NCBI GenBank assembly: GCA_016721245.1
Contig: JADKIQ010000023.1
Span: forward strand, 1 to 64,000
Origin: Sphingobacteriales bacterium
Lineage (GTDB): Bacteria; Bacteroidota; Bacteroidia; Chitinophagales; JADIYW01
DNA length: 64,000 nt
Direction of reading: 5' to 3'
The translations under genes were made by a program, and so were the position numbers. This document shows positions 35,901 through 46,081 of this stretch, piece by piece (positions within the stretch are counted from its first letter, which is position 1; each line of letters opens with the position of its first letter). The notes beneath the pieces were generated by a model. The model was not told the origin of the DNA and made no database searches. It saw only the letters and a list, made by a program, of their open reading frames with translations.

Positions 35901-38900
35901 ATAAATACGGAAGCAACCCCTAAGTCGGGATTTCCTTTAATACTTATTTTGTCGCCGTTACCCATTGTTACATCGTATGGTAATATTTGCGATGCACTGC
36001 TTTGGTTACGCAATTGTTTCACTTTGGTAAGACTATCCAGCAAGATATTCATTTGGTTCGAGTCCGGCCAGATTAACCTTCTGTCTGCATCACTCTCCGG
36101 ATTATAAGTTCCGGGTTGGGTTACTTTTAACGGTATTTCGTATTCATAGTAATTGTCAGTAAAGTCAGAACCAATACGGATGAACGCATGAATATCATTG
36201 TCCTTAATCGGGAACAAACCGCCTCGATCGCCCGGGTAATTTTCTGCGTGAGTAAATAATTTGATGCGTTTGTAATTGCGCAAATCCAGATTGGTAACTT
36301 TAAAAACAGCACGTGCATCGCCATCCTGCAATTCACAAACCTGTAAACTCATGGCTTGCTCATTTTGTAAAGCGTTATTATAGCCACTGATATTTTGTTC
36401 ACGGTTGATGCCCGGAGGAATAGCATAAGGTATAGGTAAACGGCTGGAATTTTCCTCTACGCTTACAGAGGTTACATTAAAGTCAATATTTGTAGTTTCG
36501 TCACCCGGCAATTGTTCGCCAGGGTTAGACAGTGATAAATCATATTTTCTCCATTGATTTCTTACCAAGCCAAACTGTGCAAAACGCATGGTTACACTGT
36601 CCGTGAAATCTGCCAGTACCATACGCACAAATCGAATAGAACGGAAGTCTGAAATATTTCCTACACGTGATTCGTATTCTTTAATTGGTATTTTTATCTG
36701 ATACCAGTATGCATATTGATTGCCATCAATTAAAACTGAATCTTTACTGGCAACGTACGGAGAGGTGGATAGGAAGTTATCGTCAAATGGAATTTTGTAC
36801 TGGAAATATTCTTCTGTTTCATTCAGCGTATTGTCATTATTCAAATCTTCATTATCCGGTTGTGTCTTAGAGTTTCCGTTTACATTACCACTGTTCAGGT
36901 TGTTAGAAGAGTTTCCTTGTGTATTTGAAAAATCCTTGTAACGTGTAATTACTCCATCATCACCTACAAAACTGCCATCTCTGTTAAATTTGTAATTGTC
37001 CCCCGAAGGGTCGGTATTTGCTTTATCTAAAACAGTTGCGTTAGAAACCACAGTAGATAATTTGCTCAGATAAGGCGAAAAGTAATTTTTTTCGGCATCG
37101 TCATCCAAACCATCTAAACCAACATCTTGTTTTTTAATGACGTCGGGGTCTGCATCAAAACTGTTGGTTAACGCATTTTGTATGGTTGGTGTTACTCCCC
37201 AGGAAGAAGTATCAACCGTGGTACCGCCGTTCGGACGAGGTAATCCGTTTTCATATTGTTTTCTGGAATCTTTTAGAATGTCTTCAGATAAATTTCCTAA
37301 CTGCAGATATAAATTTCCTTTTCTGTTCGCTCCCGGGAATAGAAATGGATCTAATACCCAGAACTGAATGAATTCTATATTGGCAGCTTCAAAATCACTG
37401 GTTCCGTCGATGGTTCGCATAATACCACCCCAACGTGTTTCCGGATTGTTTAATTTTCCGCCTGCGTTTACACCTTTAGAATAAGGAGTAGGGTCAGTTT
37501 CATAATTGTAAGGACCTCTTTCTTCCGGAAAATAGGAGAGGTCTAGTGTAAATAATGGAGGGTTAGTAACGGTAGTATTTTGTCTGTTTTTAAAAACATC
37601 CTGCTCAAAATACTGGCGTGTATAAGGATTGTTTTTAGTTGCCTGCTCTGTTGCACTATTCAGGGGATTGGTGCCGCCGCCGCCCTGAAAAACAGGATCT
37701 ATAGAGTACCATGATAGTTTAGCTCTATTGAAGCCATATACCAGGCTATCGCTGATTCGTGCTTCCGGAAATTTTTCTGCGCCAAAAGCATTGAGCATGC
37801 CTTTTGGAGCTGAAGCTAAAGACCAGGTTAAGTAACTGCCTTTTAAGTCGAAATTAGTGCTGGCACCTTCAAAGTCATCCACATATACCGTCCCTGCATC
37901 ATCGACATTTATTGCCTTGGAATGTCCCGGCATAAAATAAGCTGCCTCTGCTGCCACAGAAACTTTGGAGGCTTCTTTGGTGTCCTGAGCAGTAATTTTA
38001 TTAAACGCTCTGGTTAGTCCTTTGGATTCGGTAGCGTAATTGATATCTAATCCGATGATATTATTTTTTACCGGATCGTCGTTGAAATTTACTTTTTGTG
38101 TAAACGGTTTTTCAGCGAGACGCATGTGTGTAAAACCGATAGTAAAATTTTTATTGACGGTGTAATCTAATCTTGTTCCGAACAAAGATTTATTTACTAC
38201 GCCAAAGAGAATATTGTTTTCAAATTTTATATCGATGGGAATCCCTGAATTTAAAACACCCTGATTGATAATGACTACTTCGCCGATACCGTAATTAACG
38301 GTGTAGTCAATATTTTCTTTCAACTGATTTCCGCCGGCACTCACGCTTACAGAACCTTGCGGCAAATTGAAAGCACCAGGCAATCTGAATGTGCTGTTGT
38401 CTGTACCGCGGTAAGATCCTTTTAAAACGAAGCGGTTAAATTCCGGAAATTGCTGTGCAGCGAATTTGGTGGTATCGTACAAATAGCGGTAAGCATATCT
38501 CGCTGCAATTGCCGGATCACCAATTGCGTTTGCCAGAGAACTTCCGAAAGGCTCCAAAACAGGGAAGTATATTTTTCCGTTTCTCGGGTTAATTGTTACG
38601 TTGGGAATAAAGTCGAAACGTCCATCGTTCTGCGGGTCCAGCTGGTTGTTTACGTTGTCGAGATTCAACACCTGTAATAGTTGCTTACCTGTAATATTTC
38701 CTGCATCTGGTAAATATCTTTTTTGACCGCCACCCGGATCTATGTAATAGATATCAAAGAAAAACTGATCAGGGCTAACGTTAAACGCATTTAGTGAATA
38801 CACGTTTTTCATCATTAGATCCCAAATTGGTTCTGCCGTTCTTACCGAAGTGGCTTTTAGCATCTTTAGTGCTAAAATCTGATCTTTTGTTTTTGTCGTA

Positions 38901-40333
38901 TCTGCTAACGGAGGTAAATCTGTAGCAAATTCACCCAGCTGAAAAACTTTACCATTTACAGTATATTGTATTGCCACACCCAATACTTCATCGGGACGCA
39001 GTTGCTGGTTTAAAGATATATATCCTAACTGCGCATTAAAAACATATTCTGTGGTTGCCAGTTTTCGGGCGCTTACTTTTTCAAAATCATCCACTGCTTG
39101 TAATCCGTTACTTTCTAAGAAACTGATACATCTGCTTGGGTCACGAAAATCTCCGGAATTGGTTCCTCTGGTTATAATGTTGTATAAATTATTGGAATTG
39201 CTTTCAGGGTATATTCCTCCGTTGCTAATAACAGTAGTGGTATTATAAATTTTATTGGTTTCTCCTAAATCTTGAAAGGCTACAATTTCTCTTACTTCTT
39301 CTGTTTGCCTTGTTTTGTTGGTAACCCAGACTTCAATTCTATTAATAACAGTTTGTGAACTTACAAAAGGCAGCCTGCTTAGGTTCTGTTCGTATGCATC
39401 TCTGAAATATTGTGCAATGAAAAAGTGTCTGTTGTCTTCGTATTCATCCGCTTTAATGACAAATTTTTTGGTTTGAGCTCCATTTTCAATACGAACATTT
39501 TCCGTTTTTGATTTTTGCTGAGCCAATACATTGGTAATAGTTAAACGACCGAATTTTAACTGCGTTTTTACCCCAAATAAATTTTGAGGACCTTTTATTA
39601 AAGCACTTCGCAATGGCATGCTCACATTACCAAACTCTAATGCCTGTATGATATCATCTTCTTTTCCTTTGTAGCCTAATTTTAACTGATTTTCAAAAGC
39701 GAAACCGGATTTTGTGTTGTAATTAATACCCAGTTTCATTTTGTCACCTATAGATGCCTGTAAACCCAACTGTATGTTCATATCAAAATCGAAGTTGATA
39801 TTACGACGCTGATTTTGCAGTAAAACAGGATTATCTATACGCTGTGAGTTGACGCCTATTGTTACATCTACATTTCCCTGCGGTTTTATTTCAATTTTAG
39901 TACCGCCTAAGAAACGGTTAAATAATTCCGGTCCCTGATACAAAAATGGTTGTTTGCTTTTTCGTTCTGCCAGGTCTATTGCCCGGGAGCGTTGCTGGAA
40001 ATAGGTCTGTTCAGATTCCTGGCTTGAGTATTGTAAAAATTCATCATATGTCATGTAGGTGGGTGTCTTGTAATAAGTGTCACCAATTTTTTCATACACT
40101 ACATATTTGTTAGTTTGCGGATCGTATTCGACTTTCTTGTCTACAATCTTCGGGTCTTTTAAATCGATGGTAGCCTTTGGTTTTGTAATTAAAAAGTCCG
40201 TATTTCTGTCTTCAATCGGATAGCGCAAAGCAGGTTTGGTACTATCTGTTTGGGCAATACCATTCAGTGAGCTACATAAAATAGCAAAAAATAGGAGCGT
40301 ACTTGTGGAAGTAGTATGTATTTTTTTTCTCAC
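32948..40333 (-). CDS. sprA: SprA, outer-membrane translocon of the type IX secretion system
   Basis: 2461 residues, in the family range. A Sec signal peptide (ending CSSLNGIAQ) is followed by a giant beta-barrel with many aromatic-rich strands. SprA (Sov in Porphyromonas) forms the type IX secretion channel through which gliding adhesins and exoenzymes leave the cell. An unusual charged, probably coiled-coil insertion covers about residues 1895-1980 (IERKIDDIERAEKDTSKTK). The C-terminus ends in strands (GGITFRFSLTP). It lies between ruvA and gcvH as in other Bacteroidota. The whole 7.4 kb is uninterrupted, unlike several nearby genes. Confidence 0.96.
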   Translation of the reverse strand: MRKKIHTTSTSTLLFFAILCSSLNGIAQTDSTKPALRYPIEDRNTDFLITKPKATIDLKDPKIVDKKVEYDPQTNKYVVYEKIGDTYYKTPTYMTYDEFLQYSSQESEQTYFQQRSRAIDLAERKSKQPFLYQGPELFNRFLGGTKIEIKPQGNVDVTIGVNSQRIDNPVLLQNQRRNINFDFDMNIQLGLQASIGDKMKLGINYNTKSGFAFENQLKLGYKGKEDDIIQALEFGNVSMPLRSALIKGPQNLFGVKTQLKFGRLTITNVLAQQKSKTENVRIENGAQTKKFVIKADEYEDNRHFFIAQYFRDAYEQNLSRLPFVSSQTVINRIEVWVTNKTRQTEEVREIVAFQDLGETNKIYNTTTVISNGGIYPESNSNNLYNIITRGTNSGDFRDPSRCISFLESNGLQAVDDFEKVSARKLATTEYVFNAQLGYISLNQQLRPDEVLGVAIQYTVNGKVFQLGEFATDLPPLADTTKTKDQILALKMLKATSVRTAEPIWDLMMKNVYSLNAFNVSPDQFFFDIYYIDPGGGQKRYLPDAGNITGKQLLQVLNLDNVNNQLDPQNDGRFDFIPNVTINPRNGKIYFPVLEPFGSSLANAIGDPAIAARYAYRYLYDTTKFAAQQFPEFNRFVLKGSYRGTDNSTFRLPGAFNLPQGSVSVSAGGNQLKENIDYTVNYGIGEVVIINQGVLNSGIPIDIKFENNILFGVVNKSLFGTRLDYTVNKNFTIGFTHMRLAEKPFTQKVNFNDDPVKNNIIGLDINYATESKGLTRAFNKITAQDTKEASKVSVAAEAAYFMPGHSKAINVDDAGTVYVDDFEGASTNFDLKGSYLTWSLASAPKGMLNAFGAEKFPEARISDSLVYGFNRAKLSWYSIDPVFQGGGGTNPLNSATEQATKNNPYTRQYFEQDVFKNRQNTTVTNPPLFTLDLSYFPEERGPYNYETDPTPYSKGVNAGGKLNNPETRWGGIMRTIDGTSDFEAANIEFIQFWVLDPFLFPGANRKGNLYLQLGNLSEDILKDSRKQYENGLPRPNGGTTVDTSSWGVTPTIQNALTNSFDADPDVIKKQDVGLDGLDDDAEKNYFSPYLSKLSTVVSNATVLDKANTDPSGDNYKFNRDGSFVGDDGVITRYKDFSNTQGNSSNNLNSGNVNGNSKTQPDNEDLNNDNTLNETEEYFQYKIPFDDNFLSTSPYVASKDSVLIDGNQYAYWYQIKIPIKEYESRVGNISDFRSIRFVRMVLADFTDSVTMRFAQFGLVRNQWRKYDLSLSNPGEQLPGDETTNIDFNVTSVSVEENSSRLPIPYAIPPGINREQNISGYNNALQNEQAMSLQVCELQDGDARAVFKVTNLDLRNYKRIKLFTHAENYPGDRGGLFPIKDNDIHAFIRIGSDFTDNYYEYEIPLKVTQPGTYNPESDADRRLIWPDSNQMNILLDSLTKVKQLRNQSSASQILPYDVTMGNGDKISIKGNPDLGVASVFMIGVKNPRRIIGENEDSDDGQSKCAEVWVNELRMSGFDEQGGWAALGRVDLQLGNLGNLIMAGNIHTIGFGDLEQRLNQRYRDNYYQYDIAANLQLGNLLPEKAGLKIPVYTQFSQSISTPQYDPYELDVKLKDKFEVINTDDALSKSRKKELIDSTKRVAQDITTIKSINVTNLQKVRTNPDKQPRVYDVENFNFTYAFTQTDRRNPVIEKEVISKHRGSIGWNFSPKPLIWQPFKKVKNNSIHLKPIKEFNINLKPNSVAFRTDINRQYGFQKIRNISGDDLEIKPTFDKYFTWDRFWSVKYSLTKSINIDFTANNKARIDEPVGALDTKEKKDTVRRNFWKFGRNVGYDHIFNASYNLPFQLFPSLDWINVKARYGATYSWVASPLALTSLGNTIRNSQDYQITADVNFKNLYQKSKFLKPYTQPDIKKTKQEYADAFTKYKELDNAAQTKIIKKKEDIERKIDDIERAEKDTSKTKEDIKKLVAEKKQLKNDLRQLKVDKRKLLEPANPALDYIMRPLMMLQRASFSYDVKRTTVLPGFLPSPLLFGEDFKQQAPGAGFLFGAQKDTNWLNKIAAKGWISSDTTINYQFIQTKQQNINLKVSLEPYRDLRVDISLQKTKGETYSEFFKTTSAGAPFQHLTPQVNGNMSMSFLMLKTIFGKVDQNNFSNAFYKFQELRATYSEKFGGLNPNSDTIYINDSIKLPNFKEGYGPFSQDVLVPSLIAAYTGKNPNSVRLNPLKTMPLPNWRISYNGIAKTKWGKKLFTSFNITHGYNSTFSIGSYITNLNYLNTPGYFNEDLYYVPQRIDSLSGNYYSYYSIPQVTITEQLSPLLGIEIAWKNSLITNFEFKKSRTLGLSLLDYRLTETRSTEYVAALGYKLAKFKIPFKIKGKRITLNNDINLRADFSYRDDKTVNYRLDQNIAEPTRGQKTISLAATIDYIINNKLNVRVFYDFRRTTPATLASYPTRTHRGGITFRFSLTP

Positions 40334-40358
40334 TAAATAAAAAGTGTGTGCTGCAAAT

Positions 40359-40955
40359 TTACAAATTTTTTAGGCTCAATTTAATCAATTCTTCAACTGT
40401 TTGTATTTGAAGATTATCTTTTATTGCTTTTTGTACAGCCTTTTCTGCTTGTGCCTTCTGAAAACCAAGCATACTTAAGGCCGCCAAAGCTTCATCTGTA
40501 ATTACAGATTGACTTCCATGCAGCAATAGAGTGTCCATTCCTTCCTGTAACGGTTCTTTTTTTAATTTGTCTTTCAGTTCTAAAATTAATCGTTGTGCCG
40601 ATTTGGGCCCAATGCCCTTTATAGATTGTATTAAACGTACATCTCCCTGAATTATTGCCTTCTGAAATTCATTTACAGACATAGAAGAAAGCACCAGTCT
40701 GGCTGTATTAGGCCCCACACCGGATACGGATATCAGATGCAAAAACATATTTTTTTCCTCTTCACTGAAAAAACCATACAATACATGTGCATCTTCCCGC
40801 ACCACCAGATGCGTGAATAATTTAACAGTTGAGGTATTTTCAATTTGCGAAAAGGTCGTCAGTGATATATTGACAAAATATCCAACTCCGTTGCAATCCA
40901 GATAGACATGAGTGGGTGTTTTGTAAGTGATTTTTCCGTTTAGGTATGCGAACAT
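40359..40955 (-). CDS. ruvA: Holliday junction branch migration protein RuvA
   Basis: 198 residues. OB-fold N-terminus (MFAYLNGKITYKTPTHVYL), helix-hairpin-helix motifs LISVSGVGPNTARLVL and SIKGIGPKSAQRLILELK, and the C-terminal RuvB-contact domain (ALAALSMLGFQKAQAEKAV). Tetramers bind Holliday junctions and load RuvB, which is not in the window. It is 25 bp upstream of sprA. Confidence 0.95.
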   Translation of the reverse strand: MFAYLNGKITYKTPTHVYLDCNGVGYFVNISLTTFSQIENTSTVKLFTHLVVREDAHVLYGFFSEEEKNMFLHLISVSGVGPNTARLVLSSMSVNEFQKAIIQGDVRLIQSIKGIGPKSAQRLILELKDKLKKEPLQEGMDTLLLHGSQSVITDEALAALSMLGFQKAQAEKAVQKAIKDNLQIQTVEELIKLSLKNL

Positions 40956-41028
40956 AGTTTATAGTTGACTACAATATAGGCTTGTTGGGCAAAAATACCA
41001 AAAATAATCCTGAATTTTCGGGAGAAAA

Positions 41029-42471
41029 TCAAATATCCAAGGAGGTCTTCAGCCATTTGTAAGGCATGTAGTTGACCACTACAGCAGGTTCATTTGTATC
41101 AATAAGGAATGCTTCCTGTTTTATCTTTTTAAAAGAAGAAGCAGAGAGTTTCAGGGTATTTTCTTTCAAAATTAAACTTAATGCATCTTTGTAAAATCTG
41201 GCTACCGCTAAAAAATGAATATCAATCTCATTAATCAGTTTAGAACGCAGTAAATTATTAATTTCTTCAGAGGCTAAATCAAATTCTTTATTAATGATGT
41301 AATAAATCGTATTTACAAATCGGAAATAGATACGTTGTTCCGGCAGCAAGACGGAAAAATCCGTCGGAATCATCTTTTTTAACTGAGGCGCATCTTTGAT
41401 GAAGAGGTAACAGATTACTTTGAGCAAACGATACTTTTCTTTCAAAAACTCATTGGATGGCTTAATGTGTTTTTCTGCATCATTAATAACCTGAAGGGCT
41501 TTTTCGTACTGATTTAGTTTGGTCAGATTTACCGCGTAATTATACAGGTAATAGGCTTTGTTGTGCAGCTGAGAGTCAGGAGTTTCGCTGAAAAATTTTT
41601 CAAAATATACGGCTGCTTTTTCAAAATCTGCAGACATGGAAAAATCGGTTGCAATTAAATTCAACACCCGCATATGTTCCTGTTGGTATATGGAAGCATC
41701 TTTATTGCATTTTTCCAGAACCGTTAATGCCTCCAGCAAAATATCAGTCTTTCCCTTGCTTTGAAATGGAAACCACTTACCCACTAGATTAAAATATTCA
41801 TTAATATGTGCGCTAAATTGCTGTAGTTCTATCTCCGCCGTTTTTACAGGGATTTTATTTCCTTGTTTTATCTGATATTCCAGACGTAATTTATTTGCGT
41901 TGCCTTCCAGAAACGAAGTGTAGGCATATTGCCGTGCAAGGAAATAATTGGAGTATAAAATATTTTCGTCAATGAGTTTGTCAAATATTTCCAATCGCTC
42001 CTTATAGTTGCGGATGTGAAACTGAACAAATTCAAAATAGTCGGCGTTTAATTCCAGTACATACTGATACTGATATTGCTCCAGTGCCAGTGATTTTGCC
42101 TCTTTCCAGGTATCTACATAAAACTCAAACAAATCAAGGTTTTTATAAACGAGCAGTTGTTGTTTCAGTTGAAATAAATTATCGGATACGAGTAGTTTTT
42201 CAACCTGCTCTTTAATCAGGATGGATTCTATTTTTTCAACGAGAAGACGCATCTCATTGCGGAGAATATAATCATTGGCAGTCGAATACTTCTTTTTGAA
42301 AATTTTGTAAAATAATGCATCTCTGCCAATGACGGCTGTGCCTGTTTTTTTGAGCAATAGAAATAATTGCAATAAAGACTTGCGCTTGTCTTCTTTCAGG
42401 TGTTTTTCTATAAGGCTTATCTGATTGCCTCTGAGTGCATCAATAATCGTATATAGCTTTGAATCTTTCAA
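41029..42471 (-). CDS. Hypothetical helical-repeat protein, 480 residues
   Basis: No named family. A soluble protein without signal peptide, almost entirely helical, with TPR-like pairs in the second half (FEKAAVYFEKFFSETPDSQL, LYNYAVNLTKLNQYEKALQV). It starts MKDSKLYTIIDALRGNQISL. It lies downstream of the lytic transglycosylase by 21 bp and may be co-transcribed. Probably a scaffold. Confidence 0.6.
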   Translation of the reverse strand: MKDSKLYTIIDALRGNQISLIEKHLKEDKRKSLLQLFLLLKKTGTAVIGRDALFYKIFKKKYSTANDYILRNEMRLLVEKIESILIKEQVEKLLVSDNLFQLKQQLLVYKNLDLFEFYVDTWKEAKSLALEQYQYQYVLELNADYFEFVQFHIRNYKERLEIFDKLIDENILYSNYFLARQYAYTSFLEGNANKLRLEYQIKQGNKIPVKTAEIELQQFSAHINEYFNLVGKWFPFQSKGKTDILLEALTVLEKCNKDASIYQQEHMRVLNLIATDFSMSADFEKAAVYFEKFFSETPDSQLHNKAYYLYNYAVNLTKLNQYEKALQVINDAEKHIKPSNEFLKEKYRLLKVICYLFIKDAPQLKKMIPTDFSVLLPEQRIYFRFVNTIYYIINKEFDLASEEINNLLRSKLINEIDIHFLAVARFYKDALSLILKENTLKLSASSFKKIKQEAFLIDTNEPAVVVNYMPYKWLKTSLDI

Positions 42472-42492
42472 TGATTAAATATACTACAATAG

Positions 42493-44238
42493 TTATTTGC
42501 ATGCTATTTTCTTCACTTTTATTAAATCACCTTTGTGTAAAACCGGTGTTTTTTTGAACCCGTTCCATTGCATTAAATCCTGCACAGTTGCTTCGTCATA
42601 TTTTTGTGCAACAGACCAGAGTGTTTCACCTTCTTTTATTTTGTGTGTCTGGAAGCAATCTTTTTTAGATAAGATTTTTACCGGATTAATTTTATCTATT
42701 AGTGGTGTTTGTGCTTTTTGTTCTTTTGTTTTTGTGTCAACATCTTTTTCTTCCTGTGTGGTGATTTTTCCGCTTAGTTCATCTTTGATGTTTTTACTTA
42801 AGTAATTAAACCGGACAAATTTTTTGAGATCATTTTTATGTACATAAATCAATAGTTCATCGTTCACATTAATGTTGTTTCCGCTTAAATCATTCCAGCG
42901 TCTTATTTCTTTTACATTGCAGTGAAACCAGCCGGCGATATTACCAAGGTTGTCGCCTTTTTTTACTTTATAGGCAATTGTTTTATAGTTATTGTCGTCT
43001 TCTTTTAATGTGTTTTCAGAGCCTTTTTTTACAGCGGTTTCAGTATTTTTTTGAGGTGATTTTTTTACATCAGTAATAACAGGTATCTCTTTCCATTCTT
43101 CTTTTGTTTTGCTTTTTGAGGTAGTTGTGTTTTTACTTACAGTATTGCCTGCAGAATTATCATTGACAGGAGTAACATCATCACCGCTCGTTTCTTTCGG
43201 AGAGTTGGTGGGTCTTATAATACTGGGAACAATTAATTTCTGGTCTTCCAGCTCGCATAATGCTTTCTGGTACAAAGAATCCTGCAACTGATTAAACGAA
43301 AATATTTTTGAGGACGGAAGATTTAAGGTAAAATCCGGCGGGATAAAAGTAGTCAGCAATGATGGGTTCTCATCAATAATAGTTTGCCGCGGAATGTTTA
43401 GTAAACTCTCCAAATCATTCACGGTGATTTTCTGACGTACGGTGACACGCTGTGTGTTTTCCCGTTCAACAATTAAGGGCGAAATGCCATATTTTCCGGC
43501 ATATTTCATGGCGTATACTATCGCAATAAATGAAGGTACATAAGCCCGCGTTTCTGCCGGCAGGTAAGCACGGATATCCCAGAAACTGGTGGAGCCACCC
43601 GCTTTTTTGATAGCCCGGTTTACATTTCCCGCACCGCAATTATAGGAGGCAATGGCCAGCTGCCAGCTGCCATAAAAATTATACATTTCTTTCAGATACT
43701 TTGCCGCAGCTTCGCAAGCCGCATAAGGGTCACGGCGTTCATCCACGCGTTTAGAAATATTCAGTTCGTAACGCAATGCGGTACTGTACATGAACTGCCA
43801 AGGTCCGCTGGCACCGGCTCGTGAAACAGCAAACGGATTGAGCGCCGATTCCACCACAGCCAGATATTTCATTTCATCGGGAATACCATATTTTGCTAAA
43901 ATAGGTTCGAAAATCGGAAAGAATTTTTTTGACCTGCCCAGCATTTTGGCAACATGCTCCTTGCGTTTGGCATCGGTATTATAGGTGATGTATTTTTGTA
44001 CATGCTCATTGTAATCGAGCGGAATCGTTTGTTGTATCTTCTTTAAACGAACTGCGATTTGCGCACTCATAACCACGGGATCGGGATCGTTTTTGAATAA
44101 TTGTTCTTCCGTCGGAATCACTAACTCGTCTGAAGCATCTTTATACTGCGAAGGGGGCGAAGTTTGTCCCAGTGCTGTATAAGTGAAACTAAAAAAAACA
44201 AAAAGTATATATAAAGAGGTAATTTTCTGCAATCTCAT
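42493..44238 (-). CDS. MltD-like lytic transglycosylase with two LysM domains
   Basis: 581 residues. Signal peptide, then an SLT/GH23 domain with the catalytic glutamate E130 (LAVVESALNPFAVSR), the sequence GASGPWQFM, and IASYNCGAGNVNRAIKKAG. A Lys/Thr/Ser-rich linker (about 345-415) leads to two LysM peptidoglycan-binding domains (KVKKGDNLGNIAGWF near 425, and IKEGETLWSVAQKY near 535). It cleaves the glycan strands of peptidoglycan with formation of 1,6-anhydro ends, in the periplasm. Confidence 0.92.
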   Translation of the reverse strand: MRLQKITSLYILFVFFSFTYTALGQTSPPSQYKDASDELVIPTEEQLFKNDPDPVVMSAQIAVRLKKIQQTIPLDYNEHVQKYITYNTDAKRKEHVAKMLGRSKKFFPIFEPILAKYGIPDEMKYLAVVESALNPFAVSRAGASGPWQFMYSTALRYELNISKRVDERRDPYAACEAAAKYLKEMYNFYGSWQLAIASYNCGAGNVNRAIKKAGGSTSFWDIRAYLPAETRAYVPSFIAIVYAMKYAGKYGISPLIVERENTQRVTVRQKITVNDLESLLNIPRQTIIDENPSLLTTFIPPDFTLNLPSSKIFSFNQLQDSLYQKALCELEDQKLIVPSIIRPTNSPKETSGDDVTPVNDNSAGNTVSKNTTTSKSKTKEEWKEIPVITDVKKSPQKNTETAVKKGSENTLKEDDNNYKTIAYKVKKGDNLGNIAGWFHCNVKEIRRWNDLSGNNINVNDELLIYVHKNDLKKFVRFNYLSKNIKDELSGKITTQEEKDVDTKTKEQKAQTPLIDKINPVKILSKKDCFQTHKIKEGETLWSVAQKYDEATVQDLMQWNGFKKTPVLHKGDLIKVKKIACK

Positions 44239-44349
44239 TTTTGCAAGATAGGAAAATTGTGCTTTTTATCGGAAAAAGAAGCGTTTTTTAGGATTTTTTT
44301 AGGATTTTCTAAAAATCAGTATGCTGATAATTAATTAGTTATGTAGAAT

Positions 44350-45768
44350 TTAGACCATTAAGGAATTGGAGAATGCCAGTAGTTTTTCTTCCTGCCATCT
44401 TCCTGCCATAAATTGCATACCAATAGGTAAACCTGACTTAGTTTTATATAGAGGAAGTGATATTCCCGGTATTCCGGCAATATTTGCCTGAACGGTAAAG
44501 ATATCACCCAGAAAAGAAGCGATGGAATCCTGCACTTCTCCGATTTTATAGGCCGGGGTTGGTGCGGTAGGACAAAGAATAAAATCGTACTGTTCCAGTG
44601 TTTGTTTTGTTTTTTCAGCCACAATTCTGCGTACTTTTTGAGCTTTGGAATAGTAGGCATCGTAATAACCGGCACTCAGCACGAAGGTTCCGCTCATGAT
44701 TCGGCGCTGTACTTCTTTCCCAAAGCCCTGAGAACGGGTAAGTTTATAAGTTGATTCTAAATCACTTGCTTCTTTTGCATGATAACCATACTTCACGCCG
44801 TCAAAACGGGATAAGTTGGAAGAAGCTTCTGCGGTAGTTAGCACGTAGTAAGCCGGAACGATATAATCCAGTTCAGCAAACTCAATCGCCTCTACTTCAT
44901 GACCTTCATTTTTCAGGCGTTCAATCATGTGTAAGCTCGCTTCCCGCACTTCTGCGTCCACCCCTTCATGCTCCAGCGCATTTTTATAATAGGCAATTTT
45001 GTATTTTTTGTCTATGGAAAGTTGTTGTGCGTATGCCGGAACTGCTTTCTGTGAACAGGTTGCATCATAGGCATCACCGCCGGCAATCACCTCTAAAATG
45101 AGGGCGGCGTCTTCAATGTTATAGGTGAATGGTCCGATTTGATCGAAAGAAGAACCATAGGCAATTAATCCATAACGGGAAACCCTTCCATAGGTTGGTT
45201 TTAAACCAACAATGCCGCAAAAGGAGGCAGGCTGACGGATAGAACCACCGGTATCGGAACCTAAAGCAGCTAAACATAAATCGGCGGCCACGGCTGCCGC
45301 TGAGCCACCGGAAGAACCACCGGAAACACGTGTGGTATCTACAGGGTTTTTGACAGCACCATAATAGGAGTTCTCATTACTGCCGCCCATGGCAAATTCA
45401 TCGCAATTGGTTCTGCCAATAATGATGGCATCTTCTGCCAGTAATTTTTCGATAACAGTAGCAGAATAAGGCGAATTGAATCCTTCTAAGATTTTAGAAC
45501 TGGCAGTAGAGAGGTGATTTTTATAAACGATATTGTCTTTGATGGCAATCGTTAAGCCGAATAATTTTCCCAAAGGCTGATTAGATGCAATTTTCGCATC
45601 AATTTGTTGTGCAGCAGCCAAAGCACTTTCTTCAAATACTTCAACGAAAGCATTCAGGTCTTTTTGTAAATGAATTTGTGAGATGGTGTGGCGGGTGAGT
45701 TCTGTTGCTGTTATTGTTTTTTTATATAAATCTTCTTGCAGCTTCTTCAGAGATCTGTACACTTCCAC
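44350..45768 (-). CDS. gatA: Aspartyl/glutamyl-tRNA amidotransferase subunit A
   Basis: 472 residues. The amidase triad is K77 (AIKDNIV), S152 (GGSSGGSA) and S176 (SDTGGSIRQP). ATRHT-type N-terminus and FEF-like spacing fit GatA rather than a free amidase. GatA releases ammonia from glutamine for the transamidation of misacylated Glu-tRNAGln or Asp-tRNAAsn by GatB. gatB and gatC are not in the window. It is 17 bp after tatA. Confidence 0.93.
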   Translation of the reverse strand: MEVYRSLKKLQEDLYKKTITATELTRHTISQIHLQKDLNAFVEVFEESALAAAQQIDAKIASNQPLGKLFGLTIAIKDNIVYKNHLSTASSKILEGFNSPYSATVIEKLLAEDAIIIGRTNCDEFAMGGSNENSYYGAVKNPVDTTRVSGGSSGGSAAAVAADLCLAALGSDTGGSIRQPASFCGIVGLKPTYGRVSRYGLIAYGSSFDQIGPFTYNIEDAALILEVIAGGDAYDATCSQKAVPAYAQQLSIDKKYKIAYYKNALEHEGVDAEVREASLHMIERLKNEGHEVEAIEFAELDYIVPAYYVLTTAEASSNLSRFDGVKYGYHAKEASDLESTYKLTRSQGFGKEVQRRIMSGTFVLSAGYYDAYYSKAQKVRRIVAEKTKQTLEQYDFILCPTAPTPAYKIGEVQDSIASFLGDIFTVQANIAGIPGISLPLYKTKSGLPIGMQFMAGRWQEEKLLAFSNSLMV

Positions 45769-45785
45769 TATAGATAAATTTAGGA

Positions 45786-45986
45786 TTATTTGTTTTCCGG
45801 CAATTTTTTGGATTCGTCTTCTTTCAATCCTTTTTCAAACTCATCCTGTAAGTTGTTTTTCGCGCTGTTAAATTCGCGAATTCCTTTACCAACACCACGC
45901 ATTAATTCCGGAATTTTTTTACCGCCAAAAAGTAACACCACTATCGCTAAGATGAACCATAATTCCGGTCCGTGCATTCCAAACAT
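45786..45986 (-). CDS. tatA: Twin-arginine translocase subunit TatA/TatE
   Basis: 66 residues: one membrane helix (ELWFILAIVVLLFGG) with the FG hinge before KKIPELMRGVGKGIREF, the amphipathic helix, then a charged tail. TatA multimers form the pore for folded proteins with twin-arginine signals. The tatA-gatA pair is common in this phylum. Confidence 0.92.
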   Translation of the reverse strand: MFGMHGPELWFILAIVVLLFGGKKIPELMRGVGKGIREFNSAKNNLQDEFEKGLKEDESKKLPENK

Positions 45987-46081
45987 AATTAATTATTTGA
46001 TACAAAATTACTACTTTTTCGTGTTAAAATCCATTTTTGACTGAACAGAAGTGTTATTATTTATTTAAAAAGGGTTAAGTT